Below, in pieces: positions 8,512-19,807 of a stretch of DNA of 64,000 nucleotides (positions within the stretch are counted from its first letter, which is position 1; each line of letters opens with the position of its first letter). The position numbers were made by a program, and so were the translations under genes. The stretch covers positions 62,001 through 126,000 of the forward strand of contig CALXOF010000002.1 in NCBI GenBank assembly GCA_944389945.1. The letters are read 5' to 3'. This stretch comes from an uncultured Kiritimatiellota bacterium. Its GTDB lineage: Bacteria; Verrucomicrobiota; Kiritimatiellia; RFP12; DVOR01. The notes under the pieces are model-generated. The model saw only the letters and a list, made by a program, of their open reading frames with translations, was not told the origin of the DNA and did no database searches.

Positions 8512-8596
8512 GACCCTTAAGGGTTTCGACCCCGACCACTATAGGGTCTCACCCTCGACCACTATAGTGGTTGACCTCGGACCACTATAGGGTCTC
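8512..8596. repeat. CTATAG palindrome array 1 (four units)
   Basis: Four units start at 8512, 8534, 8557 and 8580, a spacing of 22-23 bp. Their cores are CCCTTAAGGG, CCACTATAGGG, CCACTATAGTGG and CCACTATAGGG. The cores are (near-)perfect palindromes separated by 8-12 bp of GTCTCACCCTCGAC-like sequence. Four related arrays occur elsewhere in the window. Confidence 0.88.
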
Positions 8597-8621
8597 AGAA
8601 AGGGGCCTTTGGGAGGCCCCC

Positions 8622-8715
8622 CAAGCCCCTTTTTGCCCCTCCGGATGACGTATGGATGTACTATATAACAAGCCCCTTTTTGCCCCTCCGGATGACGTAT
8701 GGATGTACTATATAA
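8622..8715. repeat. Perfect 47-bp tandem duplication
   Basis: Positions 8622-8668 and 8669-8715 are identical. Each copy runs from CAAGCCCCTTTTTGCCCC to GTACTATATAA. The repeat lies between palindrome array 1 and the terminator of the minus-strand surface-protein gene. Confidence 0.92.
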
Positions 8716-8740
8716 TAAGGTAGGGTGCACCAGCGCCCCA

Positions 8741-8770
8741 TAAAAAGCCCTGGGGAGCGAACCCCAGGGG
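8741..8770 (-). terminator. Rho-independent terminator of the split surface-protein gene
   Basis: Read on the minus strand, CCCCTGGGG-TTCGCT-CCCCAGGG forms a stable stem-loop followed by CTTTTTA, about 40 bp after the stop codon at 8812-8814. Confidence 0.85.
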
Positions 8771-8811
8771 CCGGTGCTTGGATGGAACGCACACAGGATG
8801 AAGGAAATCCT

Positions 8812-9975
8812 TTACTCCGCGGACGTAGTCTCCGGAGCCGCAATGAAGGCCTTGATCGTCGTCCGGCCATTGACCGCGGGCAGAGCAATCTCGCTCACGC
8901 ACAACGTCACGGTGCCATCGTCGTTGCTCGTGACGACCTCGGCGGCAATCCGCTCCTCCGCGTCATTGACCTTGAGCGTATGGACGCTCCCCTCGGCAAT
9001 CTTGGCGGTCTTGTTCTCGGCGTTGGCGTCCATGACCTGAACCGTGACCAACCAGCTCTTGGAGCTTTCCTCGTAGGTCAGACGACTGATGCCGAACCAG
9101 AAGGCGTAGGTCAGCGTGGCCTTGCCGGTCGTCTCATCGACAGTCACCTCGGGCTCGAGACCTTCGAAGACGGTCAGCGTCTCATCGAGCGTCTTACCAT
9201 CGAGGTTCTCCACGGACTCGTCACCGTTGGGCTTGAGCACCACGTCGAAGTCGCCCCAAACGTTCTGGTCGCGGGCATCATCGATGATCTCCAGTTCCTT
9301 TTCGGGCGAGAGACCCTCATTGCCGCCGGGGAGGTCCGTCATGTTAGGCGCGGTGTCGATGGTGATGGCGCCATCCTCACCGATGCTGACGTTGCCGCCA
9401 GGGATAGGCCACCGGTTGCCATTCTCGTCCTCGACGGTGAACATGCCATCGGGGATAGGCGAAGGCAGGGTCGTGCCGGGGGTGACGGGAAGGGTGACAG
9501 AGCCACCGTCCGTGTCAGGCAGCACGATGGTACCGGGCAGTTCGCCGTTCTCACCCGCGCCATCGAGCGTGGGCAGATTGCCAGACGTGTGGTCGGAGAG
9601 GTCGAGCGTGCCATCGCCCGTGACGGAGACGGTGTCGCCCGTGACGATGGTGTCAGGCTGGGTAACGGTGCCGCCCTCGCTCACGATGATGGTCGGCAGT
9701 TTCTCTTCGTCGCCCGTGAAGGTGACCTCGCCCTTGATCACCACATCGGTGATGCCGTTGGGGATGGGCAGGGTGACGGTGATGCCGTCCGCAGAGCCGG
9801 TGCCGTCGATGACGACAACGCCTTCGGTCGGCGGCTGAACCTTGTCGCCGTCCTTGCCATCGGTCCACTTATCCTCGAACCAATCGGTCGCGCTCTCGTC
9901 CAGCGTCGGGAAGGTGGGCAGGTCGACCACGAGGTTGCCGTTCTCGTCTAGCGTGGGCTTGGAGCCTTCGGGCAG
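8812..9975 (-). pseudogene. 3' part of a split repeat-type surface protein gene
   Basis: About 388 codons of the C-terminal part of a secreted surface protein, ending in a stop at 8812-8814 followed by a terminator. The translation is rich in Thr, Gly, Asp and Pro with repeated short strand motifs (LPTLDGAGENGELPG, LPTFPTLDESA, ISIGEDGAITI-like), which suggests a beta-rich stalk. A final domain (about 9200-8815) contains FWFGISRLTYEESSK and IALPAVNGRTTI. It has no start of its own. It continues, in the same coordinate frame, the minus-strand gene that breaks off near 16127. Leftward of about 9975 the DNA changes to plus-strand coding sequence of another protein, so the exact junction is uncertain by roughly 20 bp. 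Confidence 0.75.
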
Positions 9976-12900
9976 GGCGGGCTCTCCGGTCAGGCCGCGG
10001 CCACCAACCGCTCCCTCGCCCACGAGACCCTCCACGCGGTCGTCCGGCTCCTGCGCGACGGCGGCGTGCTGAACGCCGACAGCGAGCTGGTCAAGCAGGC
10101 CCGGGAACTCTTCGGCGACCCCAAGACGGCCGACGAGCTCTTCGACGAGGAGTCTGCCGCGACCCGTCTGGCCGAGGAGTCCGGGCTGGGCATGGAGGCG
10201 CTCGACGCCATGGCCGGCGAGGTGCTCCGCGCCATCCCGGACAAGGGCGTGCGCGGACTTCTGCGCCGCGCCGCGGGGGCCTTCATGGACTGGCTGGCCG
10301 GCGGCGACGTCGTGCCCGTCGTCAACAAAGAGGGCCGCGTGACCGAGCTCACCGGGGATACGCGCCTGCTCGGAGACAAACGCGGCGAGGCCTCCCGCGG
10401 GCGTCAATTGATGGCTCGGCTGGCCAACGCGCTCGACGACCACGCGGCCGAGGCCTCCGAGGCGTGGGGCAAACTCCAGGCCGCCCGCGCCGCGCAACGT
10501 CAGGCCACGCTGGACGCCCTCGTTCGCGAGCAGGCCGCCAAAGCGCGTGAGGCCGCCGAGAAGGCAGAGGCCGCCACCACCGAGGAGGCCAAGCAGGACG
10601 CCATCCAAGAGCAGCAGGCCGCCGAGGCCGCGCTGGACGCCGCCCTCCGGGAGCAGGCCGAGGCCCGCGACGAGCAGGCCGCACGCCAGCTCTTCGCCCT
10701 GCGGGGCTACCTCGACGAGAAAGACCGCAAGAACCCCGACCCCAAGGCCGTGATCCCGACCCTGGCCGCCTCCTTCGCTAAACTCTGCCGGCAGCCCCTG
10801 CCCAAGAAACCCGCCGAGCGCAACCGCGCCTTGGCCGACCGCCGCGCCGCGCTGAAGAAGTGGCGCGACGCCAAGAACCGCGAGCTCGACCTCCTCAAGC
10901 TCCGCGCCGCGCTGGGCGTGGACCCCGCCGCGCGCCTGGAGTACTACGTCGCCCGCGAGAACGAGGCCTTCCGTCTGGAGGCCCGCGAGGCCCGCAAGGC
11001 CATCGACACCGAGAAACGCCGCGTCAAGGAGACGCCCGTCCTGGCCTCCACGCGCGCCATCGGCCATGTCGAGGTCGAGTCCCGCGAGAATTTCATCAAG
11101 CGCAAGATGGCCGAGAACGGCTGGGACCGCAAGACGGCCATCGCGCAGTCCACCCACCTCTACCCCGAGGATATGGAGGGGTTGGGCGTGCCGCCGTGGG
11201 CGAGCAAGCAGCTCTACACCGGCGCGGGCGGGCACTCGCCCGACACCGCCGCGCAGGCGCTCTACGACGAGGGGCGCATCGCCGACCCCACCGTGGACGC
11301 CTTCTGGGAGGCCGTGCGCGGGGACATCGAGACCGTCTCGCTTTCCAAACAGCGCGAGATCGAGGCCGTCGAGGCCGAGGCCGCACAGGCGGTCGAGCGC
11401 GCACTGGCCCTCCACCGCGCGACCCTCGCCGACATCGACCAACGCGACGCCGAGGGCGGGCTCCCCCTGCCCTCCGACAACTTCCGCCGCGAGGTGACCG
11501 CCCGCGCCAAGGCCACCACCGTGTCGAGTTCGGCTATCTCTACGGACCGCGCGCTCGAGCTTTTGGCGGAACAAGAGGACAAGGTCTTCACCAACATCGA
11601 ACGAAATGTCAACGCGTCCATCAATAAACCGCAACGGAATAAACTCGTCAGCGACGCCGCCAGGGCAAAGAGCCACCTCAACGGCTTCACGGACGACGAA
11701 CATCTCAACGCCGCGGTCAAGGCCGGCGAACTCTTCCGGTATGGACGCCTCGTCGAAGACAGGCCCGGCATCATCACAAAGGGGAGAGAGAAGGGGAAGG
11801 AAGACCCCAACGTCAGGATTCAACGCTACGCCACAAGCGTCGTCATCCAACGCCGGGACGGGCCTTTCGTCGCCATCGCGTATCTCACCGTCAAGGTCTC
11901 CACGTCGTACAGGAGGCCCAAGCCAAATCAAAGCGAGCAGACCCCAAACAGGATCTACTCGCTCGAGTTGCTGGAACTGAGGGACCCACGTCTTCAGGGA
12001 GAGAGGCAGACCAGCAACGACGTGCACTCTAACGCCCGTGAATCCATTGACAGTGTCCCACAATCCGGGGAAAATGTCAACCCCCGGCGCGAGGTCTCCG
12101 GCCTCTTCTCCGGCGGGCCCGTGCCTTACGACCAGCCGAGCCTGCGGGCCGTGGGTTCCAACGACGGCGGCAAGGTCTACGGCTGGGGCCTCTACGCCGA
12201 CAAGGTCTTCGACGTCGCGCGCGCCTTCGCCGCGGGTCCCACCGCCGCCATCCACGAACAACGATGGTGGACGCACCGCGCCCCGGGCGACGAAAGCCAC
12301 GTCCTCGACTGGGAGCAGGAGGTCACCCCGGAGAACCGCGCCCGCGTCCTCGCCGCCGTCCGCTCGCTTGACGTCTCCGAGGAGGAACTGCGGCAGACCT
12401 TCGGCAGGGACTGGGCCACACGCGGGATGACCGGCGAGCAGGCCTACGAACTCGTGGTCGATGCCGTCCGCTTCTTCACCGAGGCGGACGAGTCCGAGCG
12501 AACCGCCTCCGAGCTTCTGGTGGACTTCGACATCGATGGCGTCCACACGCGCGACGACCGGTCGAGCACCTACGTCGCCTTCTCAGACGAGCACCTGCAG
12601 GTCGTCCGCCGGTGGGTCTGGGACGCGGCCACGGAGACCTTCGTGCCCGACGCCTCCTTCCTGCCGCCCACGCCCACGCCCGCCGAGGCGCAGGGCCGCG
12701 CGCAGGCCGTCGCGACCGTCCGCCGTGAGGCCACGGGCGTCCTCACCCCGCGCACCGAGCTGGCCCTCGACGACCTCCTGCTCCGGTCCATCGTGGCCCA
12801 GGAGGAGAAACGCCCGCAGGACGCGCCCTTCGTCAGTGGCTCGCGCATCGTCCTGCCGCGCTACGACCTCTTCTTCCATCCCGACCACCCCAACACCAAC

Positions 12901-15900
12901 AGCATGCTCTTCCTCGAGTTGCGGGGTTACCAGCCCATCTCCATGGAAGACATCGAGATGGGCGCGCGCGTCCTCGGCCTCGACCCGCCCCTGGCCTTCG
13001 AGGCTCTCGCCCTTCAGCTCCAGCACTATCGCGACCAGATCCTCAAGCACACCACCTTCGGCGAGCGGCCTCCTCATCTCCGTGGACTCTACCGCGGGGG
13101 GCCGCAGTATGTCCACGCACTCCCCTACTACGGCGACCAGACGACGGAAGACTTCATGCAGACCATCCACCGGATCGAGCAGTGGCGCGACGACCTGCTC
13201 AACGCGGCGTGGATCTATGCCGAGCTCGGCCCCGGCGTCACCATCCGCGAGGGCGTCCGTCTGCCGGGCATCCACCTGCTCAAGCCCGAGGACCGCGGGT
13301 GGAGATGGCAGGAGCACACGCTCCTGACGCCCTTCGGCAAGCTGCGCCTCGACCGCAAAAACCAACGCCGCCTCACGGAGGCGGAGTCCAAGGCCCTCGC
13401 CAACGACCACTTCGAGGCGCCCGAGACCCGCACGCCCCGCGATATCGTCAAGACCGAGCGGTACATCTCCAAGCTCATCGACTTCGCCAAGCAGCACTTC
13501 GGCGCGAGAATCGCCTACGATTGCAACCGGGACGGGACCAACGTCGATTTGTTCATGACCTACCCCAACGGCGCGGAGTTCGGCTTCCATGTCGAGGGCT
13601 CGTATGCGCTCGACAACGCGACGTACAAGCTCCGCCACGAACTCCTTGCCGCGCTGGACGGCCGCTCCACGGCACGCGTCCCCACCCTACGCGAGCGACT
13701 CACCAGGGCAATCGGTTACCCTGAACTCGTCGCCTTTGCCCGGGATGCCCTCGGTGTCAAAGTCGACTATAAGACGGGCGTCGGCGGGAGGGCCCTGGTT
13801 CTCACCGGCCCGGACGGCGCGGTGGAGACGATCGAGATACCCATCAAGGACGCGGTCGGCAGCAGACTCGCGCAACGCCTGCGCGACGCGTTGGAAAAGT
13901 ATTTGCCGCCGCCCACGCCAGACGAACTGCGCGAGCGGATCGCCAAGGCCCGGGCGCTGAAGCCGTTGGAGCAAATCGCCGCCGACTACCTCGGCACCAC
14001 GGTTTCCTACGGAGAGTTTGAGGAAGAGAACGAGCGCGTCGTCATCACCCTCACCCACGCGGACGGCTCGACGACGGTGCTCGACACCCGCTGGGGCGTC
14101 GCAATCGAGGAACTCGGCAAGGCCCTCGCCAAACTCCTCCCGCAGGACCCCGCCGTCGCCGAGCCGCGCCGCGAGGTGACCGCCTCGCGCGACGCCCGCG
14201 TGGACGCCCTCCTCGACCGGCTGGAGGCCGAGAAGGAGCAGGTGCGCGAGGCCTACGCCGACGACTGGATGAACGCCCCCAACGGCGCGCCTTCCAACCT
14301 CACCGAGGAACAGTGGCTCCTTGTCCGCACGCCCTCCTTCAAGGCCTGGTTCGGCGACTGGGAGAATGACCCGGCGAACGCGAGCAAGGTGGTGGACGAG
14401 AACGGCGAGCCCCTCGTCGTCTTCCACGGCTCCAAGACCGCCGGCTTCACCGTCTTCAACAAGGACCTCGGCGAGGTCCACAGCAACGCGCCCGACAGCA
14501 CCTACTGGTTCGCGCAGTTCCTCGCCGACGCCCGCACCTACTCCGGCTCCAACGACCTCGTCAAACTGCGCTTCGATTCGGTGGAGGAGGCCATTGAGCG
14601 TTACGCCCTCGTCGAGGAGTGGCACGTCGTGGACGAGGACGGCCTCTCCCCGCGCACCGGCGCGGAGATCTTCGACGACAAGGAACGCGCCCGGCGCGTC
14701 GCCGACGAGATCAACGAGGACTTCGAGGACCGTCCCTACCGCGCCGTCAAGATGTGGCGCAACGTGGAGGACAACGGCTGGGAGGGCGACGAGGTTTTCA
14801 CCACCCCCGAGGCCGCGCTCGCCTACGCCAACGACCATATCGCCGAGACCCAGCACTACGCCGCCAACTACCCTGTCTTCCTCAACCTGCGCAACCCCAT
14901 GGTGCGCGACTTCGAGGGCTACGCCTGGAACGGCCTGGGCGAGGACGAGGCACACTTCGGGCTCTGGCTCAACGAGGAGGGCACCTTCGCCGAGGACGGC
15001 GACGGCAACCCCATCCACTTCTACGACGAGTCCGAGGCGGCCGACCACGCCGAGGAGCTCGGCTTGGCCGAGGGCGACTTTGAGGTGCAGCCCCTCGAGC
15101 GGCCCTCCACCAACGACCTCGCCCGCGACGCGCTGGAGGGCGGCTTCTACGACGGCCTCATCATCCGCAACGTCGTGGACAACGGCGGCGAGTGGGGCGG
15201 CAACGGCCCCGGCACGGACTACGTGGTCTTCGACCCCCGCGCCATCAAGTCCGCCACCGAGAACAGCGGCGCCTTCGACCCCGCCGACCCCGACATCCGC
15301 CGCGAGGTGACGGCGGCAGGCCCGCACGCCAACGAGCCCTTCACCTACGCCAAGAGCGCCCTGCGCAAGACCGTGGCCCGCAACATGGTTGAAGGCTACG
15401 GCAAGACCCGTGACGCGCAGGTCGTGATCATCTCCGACGTGCCGCCGTTCTTGCTCGACTATGACTTCAAGCCCGGCAAGGTGGTGACGACCGCGGATAG
15501 ATTGAGGAAGGTCAACCGCAAGCACCACATCAATGCCAAGACGTTCGCCGAATTGCCCGGTCGATACGCGCGCCCGGTCGCCATCTTCAAGCGTGGGGAT
15601 GGCTGGACGATTCTCACCGACCAGTTGGCAGACGATGGGACTGGACGCATGGCCCCGGTCATGCTCTATATGACGCCTTCCAAGGCAGACGGAAACGATG
15701 CCTATATGGCCAGCGCCTACGCAAAGGACCCTGCTGCAGAAGACACCTATGTGAATCTTGCAAACGAAGGCAGTATGCTTTACGTGGACACCAAGCGCCT
15801 AAAGCGTCTGCCCCTTTTGCCTCGCGTGAAACGGGCCATCTCGAAAAGGGCCTGGCGGGATAAAAGAATGGCCGTCCCTTTGAGCCCAAAGGGAGAGCTA

Positions 15901-16126
15901 AACCGCTCAATTAGGACCTTTGGAAGGAACGGCCTTACCTCGGATAACCAAGGCAACACCAATACTATCGCACAACCGCGCGCAACTGTCAACCCCCAAG
16001 AGGCCTTCGACAACGCCCGCCGCAGGCTCGAGGTCGCCGGCCTCTACTACGGCCGCGCGCCCGAGGCCGCCGAGCTCACCGACCGCGCCATCGCCGAGTT
16101 CGCCGTCGCCGAGGAGTCCCTCCGCA
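9961..16126 (+). CDS. Internal fragment of a giant phage/ICE-type polyvalent protein, inserted in the surface-protein gene
   Basis: About 2,050 codons open on the plus strand with neither a native start nor a stop; the frame only ends artificially inside the flanking antisense gene. Modules in order are: an HETLH metallopeptidase-like motif (10021-10035) with a helical region; a long Ala/Glu/Arg coiled coil (about 10400-11480); an LPD3-like domain with NGFTDDEH (about 11520-12000); a YGWGLYADKVF module (about 12100-12630); a helical unknown region (12660-14150); an ADP-ribosyltransferase-like domain with VVFHGSKT and GFYDGLIIRN (14280-15300); and a MuF-C-like domain with IISDVPPFLLD and HHINAKTF (15340-15870). 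RREV(T/S) follows several modules (11485, 12085, 14167, 15297). Such proteins are injected or packaged with phage or conjugative DNA. Whether this is a true insertion or an assembly chimera is open. Confidence 0.72.
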
Positions 16127-19080
16127 CCGATGAGTTTGCCGCTGTTGGTCTCGGTGACCGTGGTGCCACCGGAGATGCCGGCAAGGGTCGCGCCCGTGCC
16201 GATACGGTAAATCGCGCCGTCCAGGTTGAGGGCGGGCGTCGAGACGGTGCCACTCTGCTGGGTGATGTCCACCTCACCCTGCGCCGTGAAGGTGCCGGTG
16301 ACCGTCAGGTTACCCGTCAGCGTGCTCCCATCCCCGCGCCCCGTGACGGTCACACTTGTAACCGCAGACACACCATCAGGCACATTGATGGTCAGGTTCT
16401 CGCCCTCTTCTAGATTAATGAGGACAGATGCGCCGGAGGCAGGGACCGCACCGGTCGACCAGTTCGCCCCATTATTCCAATTATTGTCATTCGCGGCGCC
16501 CGTCCAATGAATAGGAATATTCCAAAGTGCAGACCCCTCGGTTGGAATCCACACCATCAACCCACGCGAAGTATAAACACCATTGGCACTTGCCAAACAT
16601 AACGAAGTCCCCGCCACCTCCGACCATTCGGGCACGAGTTTTACAAACGACGTATTCGCTGGCAAACAGAACTCTACGGAGTTGTTGACCGTGACTGTAC
16701 CTGCAAAAGGCGGTGTCTGATATTGAACGTTGACCATCTTGAAGTCTACAAGGTCAACTATGTCATCATCAGAGAGGGTGACATCGCCGGTGATTTGACC
16801 AGTGGGGCCGAAGTCGAGGTAGAGGGGAGAGGAGGGGTCAAGGCCGGCGATGGTGTTTGCCCAAGAGGCCGAGCCGGTCACGGGCACGCGGAGGCGCTCG
16901 ACAATCTGGATGGCGGCGACGCAGTCGCCCAGCTCCGGCAGACCACCGGTCGTGCAGACGGTGAGGGTCTCATCCGTCTGCGCTTCGACGCGGATGGCAT
17001 TGGTGCCAATCGCAGCGGAGGCTTGGGCACCAGTGCCCCACCCCAGGTCGCAAGCATGAGACGGCGTGGTGGTAGCCACGGGCACCTGCTCCTGCCAAGA
17101 ATAGTAGGTGCCGTTGACCTTGACAGGCGCCATCTTCCCGGCCTCGGAGGAGGCCATATAGACGATGACGTCGTACATCTCATAGGGGATGTTCTTGACG
17201 GTGATGTCAGCGCCTTCAATGCCGCCCTTGAGGAAGCAGTCGTCCACCGAATCCTGCGCACCCGTGCCAGTGGAGGTGAAGGTGACCACGGGCTGCCCGC
17301 TCAGGTCTGTCTCACAGGCGACATCGATGGGAGTGTCGGTTCCGGAAACGCCGGAGAGATTGACCCAAGTCCTACCAGGGGCGGCCACAAGGCCATAGCC
17401 CGTCTCGTCCACCGGCACGGCGGCAGAGTCCCCACCCTCGCCGGAGAAATTGAGATTGATGGAGCCGGCCTTACGTCCTTCGCCGGCATAGACGACTTGG
17501 AAGCCGCAGATGCCGCCGCGCGTATTGGAAGTCGAGACCCACGCACCGGTATCGATATCCACGTCGCCGGCAAGGCCGCGGATCAACATGGCATCCCTGC
17601 CCAACCCCATTCTCGCAGGCGTGAGGCCATCGGTGGAAGAACCCCACGCTCCGGGTTCGGAGGTCGAAGCGACAGCGGCCAAAGCGGTCGTTCCTGCAGG
17701 ATACGAATAATAGGTAACCTCTCCGTCGGCGGTGGTCACCTTGGCGGGATTCCACGTCTTGCCATCCCGATCCGTGCCGAGATAAAGAATCAGGTCGTAA
17801 CGCGCGTAAGGCATGTCACGCAAACGAAGTTCCGTCCCCTCAGTCGCCTCGCGATAACACAAGCCCATCGCGCCATACGTCGCCTTGCGGTCGGTGATGG
17901 CGTTCGAGTAACCATTGTCCGTACTGTGTTGGTAATTTCCTTGAGTGCCAGCAGGGATGTCAGTCTCAACCCGAGCATCCGTAGGGGGCGAGCCGGCCGA
18001 AGCATACAAGTCCGAGAGCGAAGTTCCGACGAGATCGTTCCACCGCGCGTTCGTGATGGGGAACAACCCAGAAAAGCCGCCAATCCCTTGAATGCGACCA
18101 ACCTCAGCATAAGGAGAACCGTTGACATTCCCCACCATGTTGACGTTGATGACAGATGGCATCACCTCGCGGATTTGGATGGCGGCGATGCCACCCCGGC
18201 CGACGACCACCGTCTTGCCGTCTTGGGTGACGGTCGCGCGCGCACCGCCGCGAATGGTCAGATCCCCGGAGAACGCTGCGGTCTGTTTCTTGGAGAACGC
18301 GTTAGTAGCAGTAACCCACTTGTTGTTGAACGCGTCATCTGTGATACTACCGGAGATGGGGAAGGAGAAGGCATTCGCGCCCAACGTCGGCTCACCCTTC
18401 GAGGCATCGCCGAAGACTTGGCTGGGGTGCGCATCCGCAAAGGGTGTGCCGGCGGCGCCTTGCGTCGTGTCCGAGGCATTCCATGCATAGCGCACGCCAT
18501 TGATGGTGAGGGGAGAGAAGTGCATCACCCCAAGCGCGGCGTCTTCGCTCCCGGTCGAAACGTCAACCGCGTTGCTGTCCGCCGTGGAGCAGTAGACAAT
18601 GACCTCATAATAAGGGAAGGGGATGTCGGCGACCGTGATGGATACGGCGTCCTCCAGATAGGTCTTGATCAACCCGGAGACAGACTTGGACTCGGGCACG
18701 GCCCCCACCCCATTGGCGGAATAGGTCACGCGGAAGGGCCGCAACAGCGTCTCTTGACCGGAGGCGCCTACAACCTGGGTTACCTCGACTTCCCCGCTGG
18801 CACCGGCAGGTTGACCCACCGGTCCCCACGCACATCCACAATGGCACCGACGGATGTCGTTCCCGAAAGGGCACTGACGCCATCCGCACCGGAAAAGTTC
18901 AGACTGATGGAACGAGCAGGCTGGGACAACACCACATCAGCTCTGGCATTCAGAGATGTGGTGGCGGGTTGAGAGGCCTGTTTAGAGGCAGTACCCCCCC
19001 GTAACTCCCTGGGCGAAGGCAGAAAAAGCCGCGCCGACGGCCAGCGTCGCCGCAAGGCAAAGTGTGTGCCAAGTTCTCAT
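16127..19080 (-). pseudogene. 5' part of a split repeat-type surface protein gene, with two frameshifts
   Basis: It starts at 19078-19080 with a signal peptide (MRTWHTLCLAATLAVGAAF, then SAFAQ) and an AAGGATT ribosome site. Three related modules of about 230 residues follow, each opening with S-I-x-L/V-N-F/M, containing Y-D/E-V/L-I-V/L-Y strands, and ending in GGI/CGF/AAIQI-type strands. Then comes a NWNNGANWSTG beta-helix-like domain. The frame breaks twice: a 7-G tract (plus 18994-19000) shifts out of frame, and a position near the 4-G run (plus 18792-18795) shifts back; one base fewer and one base more, respectively, would give one continuous protein. Homology is lost at about 16127, where opposite-strand DNA begins. 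An intact gene would encode about 1,370 residues. Probably an adhesin or envelope protein; the function is unknown. Confidence 0.75.
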
Positions 19081-19314
19081 AAGACTCGAATCCTTTTTTG
19101 AATTGGCAGGGCATTTTACCCACTTAGGGGTAGAAAACAAGTGTTTTTTTGATTAGGCCCCTTCTCCGGCGCTCCGGTTTCCACGAAGACACGAAGGAAC
19201 GCAAGGGCCTGGGCACTTCACCGTTCGGCGCGTTGCGCCTCTCTACCGTGCCCATCCCTTGCGTTTCTGTGTGTTCATGGCAAGCGCCGTAGGACGGCTG
19301 TGCCGCCCCCCTCC

Positions 19315-19516
19315 CCAAAGCGTGGCGTGCGAAGCCCGCCACGCCCCTACAAGGCCTCCGGGCCGGACGTGCGCCGTGCGCGCGCGCACGGCCCGCCCCC
19401 GCGTCACCTTCCCTTGTGTCCCTTGTGGCTCCTTGTGCCCTTTGTGGTGAAACTATTCTGGCAGTCCTGCGTGCGGTAGCACGCCCCTAAATCTGCTTTA
19501 ATCTGCGTAATCGGCG
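19315..19516 (+). repeat. Composite hairpin repeat, copy 2
   Basis: Same order of elements as copy 1: GCGTGGCG/CGCCACGC hairpin, GGGCCG/CGGCCC hairpin, CCTTGTGTCCCTTGTGG-type repeats, GCGTGC-GGTA-GCACGC hairpin, then AATCTGC repeats. Point differences from copy 1 lie mostly outside the stems. Confidence 0.82.
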
Positions 19517-19570
19517 GTTTCCCAACCTGCAGTCCCGGCTTCCAAACCGCCTCTCCAAGGTCTCTCCGCA

Positions 19571-19652
19571 GACCCTTAAGGGTTTCGCCTCCGACCACTA
19601 TAGGGTCTCGACCCCGACCCCTATAGTGGTTGACCTCGGACCACTATAGGGG
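19571..19652. repeat. CTATAG palindrome array 2 (four units)
   Basis: The cores are CCCTTAAGGG, CCACTATAGGG, CCCCTATAGTGG and CCACTATAGGGG at about 22-bp spacing. Unit order and orientation match array 1. Confidence 0.88.
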
Positions 19653-19706
19653 CGCTGACGCGCCCGCTGATGGCCGTGGAAGGTTTGGCGCTTTACACCT
19701 GCACGC

Positions 19707-19733
19707 TCCGTTCTCCGTTCTCTGTTCTCCGGG
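19707..19733 (+). repeat. TTCTCCG minisatellite, copy 1
   Basis: Repeats of a TTCTCCG / TTCTCTG unit ending in CCGG. Longer copies occur at 40071-40107 and 47705-47757, both directly after a CGTCGCCCCG...GGGGCG hairpin. Confidence 0.7.
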
Positions 19734-19757
19734 GCGCGTCAGGCCCCTATGGGCGAC

Positions 19758-19800
19758 AGACACCAAGCCTCCAAGCCTCTAAGCTTCCAAACTTCCAACC
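19758..19800 (-). repeat. GGAAGTTTGG-type short repeat, inverted copy
   Basis: Tandem CCAAGCCTCC / AAGCTTCCAAACTTCC units, the reverse complement of the run at 8091-8126, just downstream of the ABC transporter stop codon. Confidence 0.72.
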
Positions 19801-19807
19801 TGCGGGG

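Larger units (their letters stand above)
8019..8740. other. Repeat-filled intergenic region between gmk and the split surface-protein gene
   Basis: About 720 bp with no supportable gene. In order it holds a GGAAGTTTGG-type repeat (8091-8126), a CGTCGCCCCGCAAGGGCG hairpin followed by CTCCTGAA-type short repeats (about 8161-8220), the composite hairpin module (8250-8446), a CTATAG palindrome array (8512-8596) and a perfect 47-bp tandem duplication (8622-8715). Short open frames here are by-products of the repeats. Confidence 0.8.
19081..19807. other. Repeat-filled intergenic region upstream of the surface-protein gene
   Basis: About 725 bp without a supportable gene. It contains composite hairpin copy 2 (19315-19516), palindrome array 2 (19571-19652), a TTCTCCG minisatellite (19707-19733) and an inverted GGAAGTTTGG-type run (19758-19800). 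The first 60 bp next to 19080 must hold the surface gene's leader, but no clear -10/-35 pair was seen. Confidence 0.78.

Noticed and set aside
8512-8596. The regularly spaced units look at first like a CRISPR array.
   Set aside because: Units are contiguous variants without unique spacers of 25-40 bp, and no cas genes are near.
10000-12546. Minus-strand frame continuing the surface-protein tail upstream into the insert.
   Set aside because: Beyond about 9975 the translation is a Gly/Leu/Val-rich shadow of the plus-strand polyvalent protein, not a continuation of the surface protein.
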